Part shown: positions 50,831 to 59,365 of the stretch, in pieces
How the letters are laid out: each line of letters begins with the position of its first letter
How positions within the stretch are numbered: the stretch's first letter is position 1
IMG/VR virus record: IMGVR_UViG_3300040801_003690
Location: 1 to 64,000 of that record
Reading direction: 5' to 3' (one strand)
DNA length: 64,000 bases
Origin: a virus
Translations under genes and position numbers: made by a program
The notes under the pieces: generated by a model
Database searches by the model: none
What the model was told of the DNA's origin: nothing
The model's input: the letters and a program-made list of their open reading frames with translations, nothing else

Positions 50831-51095
50831 TTTTTGCTGTTTTCGAAATGGCTCTAGAAAATTTCTGTGGATCACCGGTTAGGATGCTGTTAAGAAATCT
50901 TCTTTTTAATTTTGTTGCTGTGTCAGGCTCATATGTTTCGTCAATTTTACGAAACACGTTAATGGCCGAGTGTATGATGTGATTTGCCCTTGAATCCAAC
51001 GCATCCGTGTCGTTCTCAGTCAATGAAATTGTTTTTATTTCTTCCAATATGGACTTCGGACGGCGGGGTTGCCCAACATCTGACATTTTCATCAT
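50823..51095 (-). CDS. hypothetical protein, 90 aa
   Basis: A 90-residue helical protein with GGAG 5-8 bases before tandem ATG codons (51095 and 51092) and a late box at 51118. It overlaps the 718-residue gene by eight bases. No known family. Confidence 0.55.
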   Translation of the reverse strand: MMKMSDVGQPRRPKSILEEIKTISLTENDTDALDSRANHIIHSAINVFRKIDETYEPDTATKLKRRFLNSILTGDPQKFSRAISKTAKND

Positions 51096-51117
51096 AGTAC
51101 TCCAAAAGATTTATATA

Positions 51118-51125
51118 TATTTATC
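51118..51125 (-). promoter_or_regulatory. late promoter box GATAAATA
   Basis: Minus-strand GATAAATA lies 23 bases before the ATG at 51095, just beyond the end of the helicase gene. It separates replication genes from late genes. Confidence 0.62.
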
Positions 51126-51130
51126 AAATA

Positions 51131-52531
51131 TCAGAGTTTCTTGAGCATTTCTCTAAGGTTGGATCCTCGCTCAACAATGTTTATTTCATTTTCGCGGGGT
51201 TCGGGGGGTTTCAGAACACTCTTCTTTTTCAGATTTTCAATGACTTTTTCTGTGTCGATATGATCTCCGGTTTCCTCGTTATCCCAATCTGTTATTCGCA
51301 TGGTTTTGATATTATATTTCAAATCAAGTTTAGCCCCAGTACCAGAACTAGAGCGAGTTTTCAACAACTGAACTTGGTATCTTCCGCCTTCTTTCATTGT
51401 CATTGTAGTGAAAATAGCGATAACATTGTCTGCCGTGTTTATTTTTGAAATACCACCAGAAATATGACTATGGTCGTAATCTATTTCATCATGACTTTGT
51501 CTATTAAGCTGTGAAGCCGTTCCCAAAACAACGTCGCAGTCGGTAGCAAGCTTGCGTAGTTCTTCCGAAACGTATTTGTCTTTTACAAACAAATCACTAG
51601 GCGTTATTCTCCTGTCGTATGGGATCATAAGATCTAAATAGTCTACCATTACTGCGTCAACCTTTAGACCAGTATTAATTTCGTATTCTTTGACATATGC
51701 CCTTATGTCTGTGGATGTGGTCGCGGCTGGAGGCATGTATTTGACCTGCATAGATCCCCCGTGCTCTTTAGAAAACTTATTGATACGCATTGCAGTATCA
51801 TCGGGGTCTTTCACCAGTTCTTGCGTGCCATACCCGCTCAGCATAGCGAACAAACGCAAGTTTATAAGGGCCTCACTCAATTCCAACGTAATATATAGGA
51901 CATTTAGCCCCTGTGCGACCAAATTTAAAGACCAGTTCTGTAAAAAAAGACTTTTACCAATGCCCGATTGTCCAGCAAATATATTGAGTGTTCCACGTTC
52001 GGTACCACCATATAATTTCCTGTCAATATCAGACCATCCAGTAGATATCATGTCCCCTTTTTCCAGCATTCGTCTTATTTGGTGCTCTGGATGATCAAAC
52101 ACGTCCGTTCCCAAGTCTTTTACCAGACCAATCTGAACCGCATTTTTGATATTGGCTTCAACCTCACCGTACCTCTTTTCCTGCAATAGGTCGGCTGACT
52201 TTAAGATTTCAATTTCTAACGCACGATGACGGCAAAACTGTTCATATTCACCAAGAAACCAATCTCCATGTGTTGCACAGTCTTTTGCATCCAACTGTTC
52301 GTATGCCGTCCCACATTTAGTATTAATAATTTCAATTGACGGTGCCATCGAATGATCGTTGGCATAAGACATGATAAATTTTATTGCTCTTTGTGCGTGG
52401 GGTGATTCGAAATACTCTGACTTTGTAATACTCATGCATCTGGTTAAAAGAGTACGATCTGTAATCAAGAACCGTATGAACAAATCTTCTAAGTCTGGGG
52501 TATAATCTTGTATTTCTTTACTTTTAGTCAT
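51131..52531 (-). CDS. 41: replicative DNA helicase (gp41/DnaB-like)
   Basis: The 466-residue protein has the DnaB-like helicase core: GTLNIFAGQSGIGKSLFLQNW (Walker A), LYITLELSE, VDAVMVDYLDLM (Walker B), LGTASQLNRQ and LLKTRSSSGTG with the conserved Arg. The N-terminal 150 residues form the helical collar. Length matches T4 gp41 (475 aa). It unwinds DNA at the replication fork with the primase. It overlaps the primase gene by 8 bases. Confidence 0.94.
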   Translation of the reverse strand: MTKSKEIQDYTPDLEDLFIRFLITDRTLLTRCMSITKSEYFESPHAQRAIKFIMSYANDHSMAPSIEIINTKCGTAYEQLDAKDCATHGDWFLGEYEQFCRHRALEIEILKSADLLQEKRYGEVEANIKNAVQIGLVKDLGTDVFDHPEHQIRRMLEKGDMISTGWSDIDRKLYGGTERGTLNIFAGQSGIGKSLFLQNWSLNLVAQGLNVLYITLELSEALINLRLFAMLSGYGTQELVKDPDDTAMRINKFSKEHGGSMQVKYMPPAATTSTDIRAYVKEYEINTGLKVDAVMVDYLDLMIPYDRRITPSDLFVKDKYVSEELRKLATDCDVVLGTASQLNRQSHDEIDYDHSHISGGISKINTADNVIAIFTTMTMKEGGRYQVQLLKTRSSSGTGAKLDLKYNIKTMRITDWDNEETGDHIDTEKVIENLKKKSVLKPPEPRENEINIVERGSNLREMLKKL

Positions 52532-53552
52532 ATTTTAGTAAATTTCTTTTTAATTGTATTTTTAGTTTATTATACTCGGCATGCTCTATGATAGACTGTA
52601 ATGTCGCGATACGACCGTATTTAGCCACCGCATCAGACGCGTCTCCGATATCTCTGTCCCACGGGGGGAACGACACGGCCCATCCATATTTAACCGCGTC
52701 ATCTACTAAATCCATACCGGCTTTGTCTCGGTGGGGGGTTAGTATAACCGTTTTGTCCATGGACAAAATCATTTTGGCTTGTTCCTCGTTAATACTATTA
52801 TGCAACGGGGAGACTCCTTTTAAACTATACGCATCAAAAACCCCCTCACACAAAATAAGATATTCATTGTCCGGATTCTGTTCATCTAAATTATAAAGAT
52901 AATTTGAAGGCATCACATTTATATATTTTGGCAAACTTTTTGGAAGTTTAGAAGAACAATATCGTGCAGTGTATCCAACTGTTTGACCACGATAGCTAAA
53001 AGGCAGCAACACTCTTCGATTATATTGTTTTTCTTTGACCGGAGTCCAATATAATGAGTCCAGATCATCAAATTCTCGCTCTTCTACAACATATTGCAAC
53101 ACTTTCAAGAAGTTTTCATCGTTACAATTCTCCTTAGCCCAAAACGACAGGGGTTTGGTATATTGTGGCAACTCTGTTGGGGTCCATCGGACAGTAATAT
53201 CACGTTCTATAGATATCAGCTGTACATCAATGTCGTTTCCTTTTTTCAATCGAAGCAGTTCGAATTGGATTTTTTTGATATCTTTGCTAGGAACGCCGAT
53301 GGTGGTTAGAAATTCAATAAAATTTTTACTTAATGGTGTTTTTCCATCCCATCTGGTTTTGAAATTACAATTAAAGCAATTCATCCCGATGGTTGAACCA
53401 TCAAATTTTATTCCAAAACGCTTCCGAGTATCTTTGTGTCCTCTGCCCGGACACATCATACAATTGCATCTCCGAAAACCCGACGGGGTATCTGTGAGAG
53501 GATCAATATATTGCAATATGACACTCGAAACTAAATCATATGGAGTTTGCAT
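52524..53552 (-). CDS. 61: DNA primase (gp61-like)
   Basis: The 342-residue protein has an N-terminal zinc ribbon (CNCMMCPGRGHK then MNCFNCNF) and a TOPRIM-type motif (YLILCEGVFDAYSL) with metal-binding acidic residues, followed by a TPHRDKAGMDLVDDA segment. Length equals T4 gp61 (342 aa). It makes RNA primers with gp41. A sigma70 promoter ends 9 bases before its ATG with no Shine-Dalgarno, so its mRNA may be leaderless. Confidence 0.93.
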   Translation of the reverse strand: MQTPYDLVSSVILQYIDPLTDTPSGFRRCNCMMCPGRGHKDTRKRFGIKFDGSTIGMNCFNCNFKTRWDGKTPLSKNFIEFLTTIGVPSKDIKKIQFELLRLKKGNDIDVQLISIERDITVRWTPTELPQYTKPLSFWAKENCNDENFLKVLQYVVEEREFDDLDSLYWTPVKEKQYNRRVLLPFSYRGQTVGYTARYCSSKLPKSLPKYINVMPSNYLYNLDEQNPDNEYLILCEGVFDAYSLKGVSPLHNSINEEQAKMILSMDKTVILTPHRDKAGMDLVDDAVKYGWAVSFPPWDRDIGDASDAVAKYGRIATLQSIIEHAEYNKLKIQLKRNLLKYD

Positions 53553-53561
53553 AACAGCACA

Positions 53562-53591
53562 ATTATATCAGAAAAGTATCCCAAATGTCAA
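53562..53591 (-). promoter_or_regulatory. sigma70 promoter, predicted leaderless or near-leaderless, primase/helicase operon
   Basis: TTGACA (53586-53591), 18-base spacer, TATAAT (53562-53567) on the minus strand; nine bases to the ATG at 53552. Confidence 0.7.
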
Positions 53592-53605
53592 TGACTTAGG
53601 CGCTG

Positions 53606-54454
53606 TTAAGATCTCCATTCTATCTTAGAAATCGATCCATTATCGTCAATGTCTAAATCAGGATCATATATTAGTTTAAATTTAACCCAGCATAAGTTTG
53701 TCTGTATAGTAAAGGCAGTTGTTCCGGTATAATCTTCCATCGTTATCGATGATATACCGGGACCCAAATCAACAACAAAATATTGCAAAATATCGGTCGG
53801 CGGAGTTGGATCTAGCGTACCCAAAACAACCAATTCTCCGCTAAAATTGGTAGCCGTTACTGAAAAGGTGTGGATGCTGTTCTTATGATTCCTTATGGCG
53901 TTGGCCGAAACAGCGGAACTATATAACGTATACGGCTCTTCTTGTGCGTTTAACGGAACCCATGTGTCCGGGTCCAAAACCACTGATTCCATTGGAACCG
54001 AGTATCCTTGGTTTGTTATTTCAACTTTATAAACAATGTTATCGGCTAAATCAGTATAAAATGGAAGATATTTTGCAGTTTCCGGTGCTTCACCATATAT
54101 TGGTTTCTCTTGCACTAAGACCATGTCGTAAAATCCCACAGAAAGATTTACTAAATCTCCCTCCAACACATTTAAACACAATTCCCCAGTGCACGTGCCC
54201 GTCGCCAAGCGCTTTTCTAACACAACTTCTTGGTTTTCCAAATTTACAAACTTTGCTCCCACATTCATATGATCAACAGGTATTCTTTTGTAGTCTTTAT
54301 CCTTAACGGTAAATTGTACAGAGTTATCAACACCCTTATGTATTTTGATCATTCGTGTATCCATTGGTTTATTCTCTTTACTACAGCATTTTAGCCTGTC
54401 GCCCACATAAAGCAATTGATATGCGTCTTCATATAGGTATGCGTTAACAAACAT
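53606..54454 (-). CDS. structural protein, 282 aa
   Basis: A 282-residue beta-rich protein with RMIKIHKGVDNSVQFTVKDKDYKRIP near residue 34, a start block found in tail/baseplate-region proteins of marine T4-like phages. The C-terminal domain (FVVDLGPGISSITMEDYTGT) looks like a separate beta module. A variant late box (AATAAATA, 54492-54499) is upstream. It sits alone among replication genes. Confidence 0.68.
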   Translation of the reverse strand: MFVNAYLYEDAYQLLYVGDRLKCCSKENKPMDTRMIKIHKGVDNSVQFTVKDKDYKRIPVDHMNVGAKFVNLENQEVVLEKRLATGTCTGELCLNVLEGDLVNLSVGFYDMVLVQEKPIYGEAPETAKYLPFYTDLADNIVYKVEITNQGYSVPMESVVLDPDTWVPLNAQEEPYTLYSSAVSANAIRNHKNSIHTFSVTATNFSGELVVLGTLDPTPPTDILQYFVVDLGPGISSITMEDYTGTTAFTIQTNLCWVKFKLIYDPDLDIDDNGSISKIEWRS

Positions 54455-54491
54455 TTGAGTTCCATTTAATAATTATGACTTAATCCTCTAT

Positions 54492-54499
54492 TATTTATT
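54492..54499 (-). promoter_or_regulatory. late-type box AATAAATA
   Basis: Minus-strand AATAAATA lies 38 bases before the ATG at 54454, with GGAAC as Shine-Dalgarno in between. Confidence 0.45.
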
Positions 54500-54567
54500 A
54501 AAATTCATCATTTTGTTTTGGGTCAAAATACTAAATAGATTTAAATAACAAACAACATTTCAATACT

Positions 54568-54945
54568 ATGACTTTTGAACATTATGCGGATATACAAAAA
54601 AAATTTCCGTTTTTATCAGGCATTGTCTTTCGCCAAATAGAATACATAGGAATTATACAAAACTCAGATGACAAAATATTGTCTTTCTACGATTACGAGG
54701 CCATTAGGGCAGAAGAAGATCGACTATCTTTTCTCTCCATGGGAGACACTTGGTGGTGGGAAAGCAATCGTCAAATTCCTATTAATATATTTTTACGAGG
54801 AGAAATGGAACAATTCCGGTATTGTCTCAAAACTGTCATACAAAAGGACACCGAAGTTGTCTTCGGTCCCGAAACTTCTTTAAACAACATCTACAACAAA
54901 CGAATAAAACGTCGCCAAATACAACTTATGCGTAAAATGGATTAA
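54568..54945 (+). CDS. hypothetical protein, 125 aa
   Basis: A 125-residue protein (FEHYADIQKKFPFLSGIVFRQIEYIGIIQNSD) with DYEAIRAEEDRL and a DTWWWESNRQIPINIFL segment and a basic Arg-rich end. I recall this type from T4-like marine phages without function. It is convergent with, and overlaps by 4 bases, the DnaE-like fragment B gene. Confidence 0.62.
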   Translation: MTFEHYADIQKKFPFLSGIVFRQIEYIGIIQNSDDKILSFYDYEAIRAEEDRLSFLSMGDTWWWESNRQIPINIFLRGEMEQFRYCLKTVIQKDTEVVFGPETSLNNIYNKRIKRRQIQLMRKMD

Positions 54946-55520
54946 ATTTCGTTTTTTAACATGTTCATTTGAACAACGACCGCCATTGCGTAAGCAAATG
55001 AGTGGGCCTTTTTGAAATAATACTCGTCTTTCTTTGGCGGAATCCAAACCTCCTTCATTATTTTGTCCCACGAGGCATTTTCTAAATATCGCTTAGCTGG
55101 TCGAATTATAGCCAACACTGCCGCTAACTGTTCTATTGATTTGGGCTTTAATTTGAAAACCAAATCATAATGTTTTCCTATATGGAATAATTTTTCTACA
55201 AATTCTCTGTCTTTCAACATTTCCCAAGGAGGCTCGGACTCTACCAATTCTTTTAACTGCCCCTCGTCAGTTATTTTTTCATATAACGAAACATTCAAGA
55301 AATCGATTTTAAAATAACCTTGTTTTTCAGCTTCCTTGTGGTCTATTGAGGATATATTACTCCTTACATCGTGGGGTATCGCCTGAAAATATACTCCAGT
55401 ATTATGTTTTTCTAAAGTACCGTCTCTATCTATAGATGCCACTATATGTGGGAATACTCCCAATGCTAATTTTCTATCAGCAACATCAATATCAATGTCT
55501 GTGTTAATTTTATTACTCAT
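54942..55520 (-). CDS. DnaE-like palm/finger fragment B (catalytic motifs), 192 aa
   Basis: The protein begins with TDIDIDVADR, matching the DnaE P-D-F-D-(I/V)-D-F-x-x-x-x-R catalytic motif (E. coli Asp401, Asp403). It continues with KHNTGVYF (KHxxGV), GYFKIDFLN (third catalytic Asp, E. coli Asp555), LAAVLAIIRPAKR (A-L-(V/I)-A-L-x-RP) and FKKAHSFAYA (FNKSHxxAYA). All are in DnaE order. The tau-, beta-binding and thumb regions are absent: the DxD to KxDFL distance is about 65 residues instead of about 150. It starts where fragment A (17468-17944) stops. Polymerase activity is unproven. Confidence 0.78.
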   Translation of the reverse strand: MSNKINTDIDIDVADRKLALGVFPHIVASIDRDGTLEKHNTGVYFQAIPHDVRSNISSIDHKEAEKQGYFKIDFLNVSLYEKITDEGQLKELVESEPPWEMLKDREFVEKLFHIGKHYDLVFKLKPKSIEQLAAVLAIIRPAKRYLENASWDKIMKEVWIPPKKDEYYFKKAHSFAYAMAVVVQMNMLKNEI

Positions 55521-56200
55521 AATCCTGCCTCTAATAATGTTTCTCTGACGCGTTCGGTATCTTCCCTTCTAGACATAAAAATAACCTGCCACTTAATGGG
55601 ATCTATTATTTGCTCTATTATTTTTATGTTATCTTCGTTCAAATTAGACATTATTCTGTCTGCCGATGGTGCCAAATAAAACACCCATGGACTTATCTTT
55701 CCACTTCTTATGAAATACACGACCTCATTGATGTTGGCTTTTTTAAAAAAATTAGAATATATGTCTGAATTTTCTTTAGCCCAATTTTCCATGGTTGCTA
55801 AAGACCGCTCTACCGCTCGGTAAACGGGTTCTGATTTCATTTTTTCTTCTAAATAACATGCATAAACATAAGCTTCCTTCCAATCCCTTAGCTTCACACC
55901 ATTCTCAATAAGATATGTTACAAAATCATCTGAATCTATTGGATCTAATTCTACTAAATATCTTCCAAATTTAACAAAATCAATATAAAAGCGGTTGTCA
56001 ATAAAATCTTCAAGTGTTTTATATTTTTTGGCCGAAGTTGTCCTATAATAGAATTCTTGAAACACTCTAAGCCCCAACCGAGAAGCAATGTTGTCCTTAT
56101 CAGCCCATCTTTTTTTCTTCACACACATATGGGATGCCAACGTGCGTTCTGAACTAAAGGCTTTTTTACAAAATTTACAAATTTTATCTGTCTTATTCAT
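55517..56200 (-). CDS. C2HC zinc-finger protein, 227 aa
   Basis: The N-terminus (CKFCKKAFSSERTLASHMC) is a C-x2-C-x12-H-x-C zinc finger. The remaining 200 residues are helical and acidic/aromatic. I recall this domain pairing from T4-like marine phages. It overlaps fragment B by 4 bases, so the two are co-translated, which suggests a shared role at DNA. A replication or transcription accessory factor is possible. Confidence 0.68.
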   Translation of the reverse strand: MNKTDKICKFCKKAFSSERTLASHMCVKKKRWADKDNIASRLGLRVFQEFYYRTTSAKKYKTLEDFIDNRFYIDFVKFGRYLVELDPIDSDDFVTYLIENGVKLRDWKEAYVYACYLEEKMKSEPVYRAVERSLATMENWAKENSDIYSNFFKKANINEVVYFIRSGKISPWVFYLAPSADRIMSNLNEDNIKIIEQIIDPIKWQVIFMSRREDTERVRETLLEAGL

Positions 56201-56659
56201 TCACTTGAATAATTTCTTTATTTCGTCGTCTGTAAATCCTCGGTCTTCAAAATAACCAATTATCTCATCTTTGGAATTTATCAACAGAAATGTATTAACA
56301 TCTTCCTGTTTCCAATGTCGGTTTAATTCTCTAAGTTTAGTAGACAACATATCATCTTTTTTTCCTTTAGGAGGAGCAACCCACGGATGGTAGGTTGATT
56401 CTCCGGCACCTCCCATAGAGAGCAACTTCCATAAAAAATCTGGATGCTTCTTAAATACATTAAAGTTGACGTTTACGAAATCATTGGTCATTAACAAATA
56501 ATATTCGGAATTTGTCTCTGAGGAACTCATGTATCTCATCAAAACCCAAAGAGACATTTCTTTCTTCTCATCGTCGCTAAGATTCAAATAGAAATCTTTA
56601 TTGTTTTTGTCCAATTCCCATAGAACCTTTTTTAAATCTATCTGATACTTAGAACCCAT
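56201..56659 (-). CDS. possible clamp-loader small subunit (gp62-like), 152 aa
   Basis: The 152-residue helical protein has MSLWVLMRYMSSSETNSEYYLLMTN, then LWKLLSMGGAGESTYHPWVAPPKGKKDD. This resembles the pattern I recall for the T4-like clamp-loader subunit A family (an aromatic helix, a G-x-G-x-x-x-x-x-H segment, then a basic loop). T4 gp62 is 187 residues. Identification is tentative. It lies in an operon with UvsW and the DnaE-like fragment B, far from gp44 at 16 kb. Confidence 0.4.
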   Translation of the reverse strand: MGSKYQIDLKKVLWELDKNNKDFYLNLSDDEKKEMSLWVLMRYMSSSETNSEYYLLMTNDFVNVNFNVFKKHPDFLWKLLSMGGAGESTYHPWVAPPKGKKDDMLSTKLRELNRHWKQEDVNTFLLINSKDEIIGYFEDRGFTDDEIKKLFK

Positions 56660-56668
56660 TATAATTCC

Positions 56669-57169
56669 TTAAAACAAGCTACCAATTTCTATTGTCTTTG
56701 GAAGTTTGTTGTAGTCTTTGACAAAAAAAGCGCATGGAGGTTTGTTTCGATCTACCAAGGGAGTAACCAACATACATCCGTTTTTGAGTTTTGGAAAAAA
56801 CCACTTAACTTCAGAATATATATTAGTCATCTCTATATCCACCGATCTCGGTGTGCTATCCGCGAACGGATTATAAACAAAAGCCCTGAAACCCCGATCA
56901 TTCAGTCGTGTCAATGGCATGACCTCTACCTCATTCATCTCGTCATCACACACCATTATAGACCAATCCAAAGGCATTTGCAACTCCATGTTGCCTATCC
57001 TCAATACAACTGCTGGGGCATAAAATGATTCTAGAAAAACCAAAGGTAAATAAAAATAATCAATGTGTTTGCTGTTGGTCATATCTAATACACAAAATCT
57101 AACATCCCCAATTTCTTCAGGAATACAGTCTATATTATATGTTCTATTCTCGATTGTTAAAATGTTCAT
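56669..57169 (-). CDS. hypothetical protein, 166 aa
   Basis: A 166-residue beta-rich protein with LNDRGFRAFVYNPF and VKWFFPKLKNGCMLVTPL segments that look well conserved. I recall similar sequences next to replication genes of T4-like marine phages but no function. It overlaps the upstream gene by 4 bases. Confidence 0.58.
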   Translation of the reverse strand: MNILTIENRTYNIDCIPEEIGDVRFCVLDMTNSKHIDYFYLPLVFLESFYAPAVVLRIGNMELQMPLDWSIMVCDDEMNEVEVMPLTRLNDRGFRAFVYNPFADSTPRSVDIEMTNIYSEVKWFFPKLKNGCMLVTPLVDRNKPPCAFFVKDYNKLPKTIEIGSLF

Positions 57170-57819
57170 ATCATTTCCGTAAATTTTTTATTTTCAGCTA
57201 TAGCAGCACTTATCTTCTCGTTAAATTCATCAATAGTGCCTTGTAATTTATGAAATACAAATGCATTCTCTATTTGTTCATAATCATTTTCAATTAAACG
57301 TAGTCTTATATAAAACCCACAATCCTTTCTATACAATGGATTTAATACAAGAACCAAGTCCCCCCTGCCATCATAGTGTGTTTTAATATAATCATCCGCA
57401 GATTCCAATATCTCTGGTGCTAGACCTTTCGTCCCATCACTTTTATAATTGTCATATTGGATTACACGTCGCAACGTATAATAATATTTTTCTCCAACTA
57501 GTAACGGAACACTTGTGTCGATTTTTTGAACATTCCCTAACCTACTGTCTTTGTGTACAAACACAGTCTCAGACGGTTCATCTAATTGGAGTAACAACTT
57601 AAATGCATCCCAATATACATCAAACGATCCATAATACCTATCTATAAGATATTGGTAACTTTTCTTAAGTTCCATCGTTATGACAACCTGTTGATCGCCC
57701 ACCGAATGGTCAACCATTATGTTTTTGCACATTTTAGACAAATAAGACCCGGTGTTTGTTGTCCGGTTGTACCTAATGTAATCGTGTGCGTCAACCACGA
57801 GTCTTGTCTTCTTCATCAA
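57166..57819 (-). CDS. hypothetical protein, 217 aa
   Basis: A 217-residue alpha/beta protein with no recognised domain. It overlaps both uvsW and the downstream gene by 4 bases; tandem ATG codons at 57819/57816 make the exact start uncertain by one residue. No motif supports a polymerase clamp or nuclease. Confidence 0.55.
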   Translation of the reverse strand: MMKKTRLVVDAHDYIRYNRTTNTGSYLSKMCKNIMVDHSVGDQQVVITMELKKSYQYLIDRYYGSFDVYWDAFKLLLQLDEPSETVFVHKDSRLGNVQKIDTSVPLLVGEKYYYTLRRVIQYDNYKSDGTKGLAPEILESADDYIKTHYDGRGDLVLVLNPLYRKDCGFYIRLRLIENDYEQIENAFVFHKLQGTIDEFNEKISAAIAENKKFTEMI

Positions 57820-59273
57820 TATTTTACCTTACGAACAGTGAATGGATATTTTTGTTCTTTATAAAACGCTTTTCGTTTGCTTAGATGCCGCTTGGAATAT
57901 TTCGCATTTGAAGTTATATCATATACATTTAAATGGTCTTTGTCTTTTCCAACCCGGATTCCACGACCAATACTTTGTATAACTCTCACAAAACTTTTGC
58001 CCGGCTCAATCAACACAAGGTTAAATATTCTAACAATATTAATTCCAGTACTCGCAACTCCGTATGTTGCTATTATAACTTTGTTATCCGATGTTTTGAT
58101 TTCATTGTATTCTTTGAATCTATCTGTACTTTTCAATGTGCCATGAACGAAGACCGAACCGGGTATAAGATCTTTTAACATGTTGCCGGTTTTTATCTTG
58201 TCAACCAATATCAATGTATTACCAGTTTCAGCTATTGTACTAATTTCTTCTGCTAAAAACTCAATACGTCGTTTGTCGGTTGTAAGCCACGTGTGCTCTG
58301 CTTGATAGTTAGTAAAGATACTGGCATAATCCTGCAACTGTAATACATTTATGTTCAAGGTAGCCAGAACACCTTTGTCCTGTAATTCTTTTGTTTCAAT
58401 GGTCCCTATCAACGGACCAACGACCGCTTCGATGGCAACTCCTTGATAATCTTCCTTTGGAATCGTGCCGGTTAGTCCCCACCGAATGGGGATACCACCA
58501 AAATTTCTCGACAGTAAATTACGCAAGACATCGGCCTTTGCTTTGTGAGATTCGTCCACTATTATCCCGGCAGTCCCATCAACCAACCATTCGAAACAAA
58601 ATTCAGGATCATAATACTTGCTTTTTTTATTTAAAACATCCAGACTTTGCCAAGTACATATGGTATGTTGTCGTCCAAATTCTTTTCTATCACCATAATA
58701 TACTCCAACATCTAGCCCGAAATTCACATAATCCTCTTCTGTTTGAACAACTAAGTCTTTTGTCGGCACAATCACGAGGGACTTGCCATACTTGCTAATT
58801 TTGTCCGACAATATAGCAGTCACAATCGTTTTTCCGCTCCCAGTGGGAGCTACTGAGACTCCCTGCGGAGATGCTAGAAAAGTATTAATATAGTCTACCT
58901 GATAATCCCTTAGTACAATGGGTTCTCCTTCCATCTGATGCCCTTCTGGCCACGTAAGATGGGAATACGAATGCTTGTCTACCGTTTCAAATTCGAAATC
59001 ATATTTTTCGCGTCGATCTTTAATATTGATATAATATCCAGCATCTTGTACTATTGGTATCAAACGATCCAATAAATGAAAATATGATCTAGAACCAATG
59101 TCACAATACCTAACAGTTCCATCCCATCTTCCCAACTTATATGCTGGGGTATGGACTGCGTGGGGTATGAAAAATTTTAATTTATCGGATAATTTTCTTC
59201 TTGTGACAACATCCAGCCCTATAAAACGGATATTAACCTCGTCAATTATTTCAAGAGTACATTCTTTGGACAT
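57816..59273 (-). CDS. uvsW: UvsW-type helicase
   Basis: The 485-residue superfamily 2 helicase shows VAPTGSGKT (motif I), IIVDESHKAKAD (motif II), WGLTGTIP (III), LILVDKIKTG, VASTGINI and QSIGRGIRVGKD (VI). The N-terminal 110 residues match the UvsW type rather than a generic DEAD-box protein. In T4, UvsW remodels recombination forks and removes R-loops. A perfect sigma70 promoter and AAAGG support the start. It heads the 59.3-54.9 kb operon that also holds fragment B. Confidence 0.9.
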   Translation of the reverse strand: MSKECTLEIIDEVNIRFIGLDVVTRRKLSDKLKFFIPHAVHTPAYKLGRWDGTVRYCDIGSRSYFHLLDRLIPIVQDAGYYINIKDRREKYDFEFETVDKHSYSHLTWPEGHQMEGEPIVLRDYQVDYINTFLASPQGVSVAPTGSGKTIVTAILSDKISKYGKSLVIVPTKDLVVQTEEDYVNFGLDVGVYYGDRKEFGRQHTICTWQSLDVLNKKSKYYDPEFCFEWLVDGTAGIIVDESHKAKADVLRNLLSRNFGGIPIRWGLTGTIPKEDYQGVAIEAVVGPLIGTIETKELQDKGVLATLNINVLQLQDYASIFTNYQAEHTWLTTDKRRIEFLAEEISTIAETGNTLILVDKIKTGNMLKDLIPGSVFVHGTLKSTDRFKEYNEIKTSDNKVIIATYGVASTGINIVRIFNLVLIEPGKSFVRVIQSIGRGIRVGKDKDHLNVYDITSNAKYSKRHLSKRKAFYKEQKYPFTVRKVKY

Positions 59274-59300
59274 ATATAAACCTTTGGCAATTGTGCAACA

Positions 59301-59329
59301 ATTATAACAAAATAAAGCAATTTTGTCAA
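59301..59329 (-). promoter_or_regulatory. sigma70 consensus promoter for the uvsW operon
   Basis: TTGACA (59324-59329), 17-base spacer, TATAAT (59301-59306) on the minus strand. The leader is about 20 bases and has AAAGG. Confidence 0.78.
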
Positions 59330-59365
59330 TGAAATCAGAAAGGTATATTACTTATGGAATCATCA

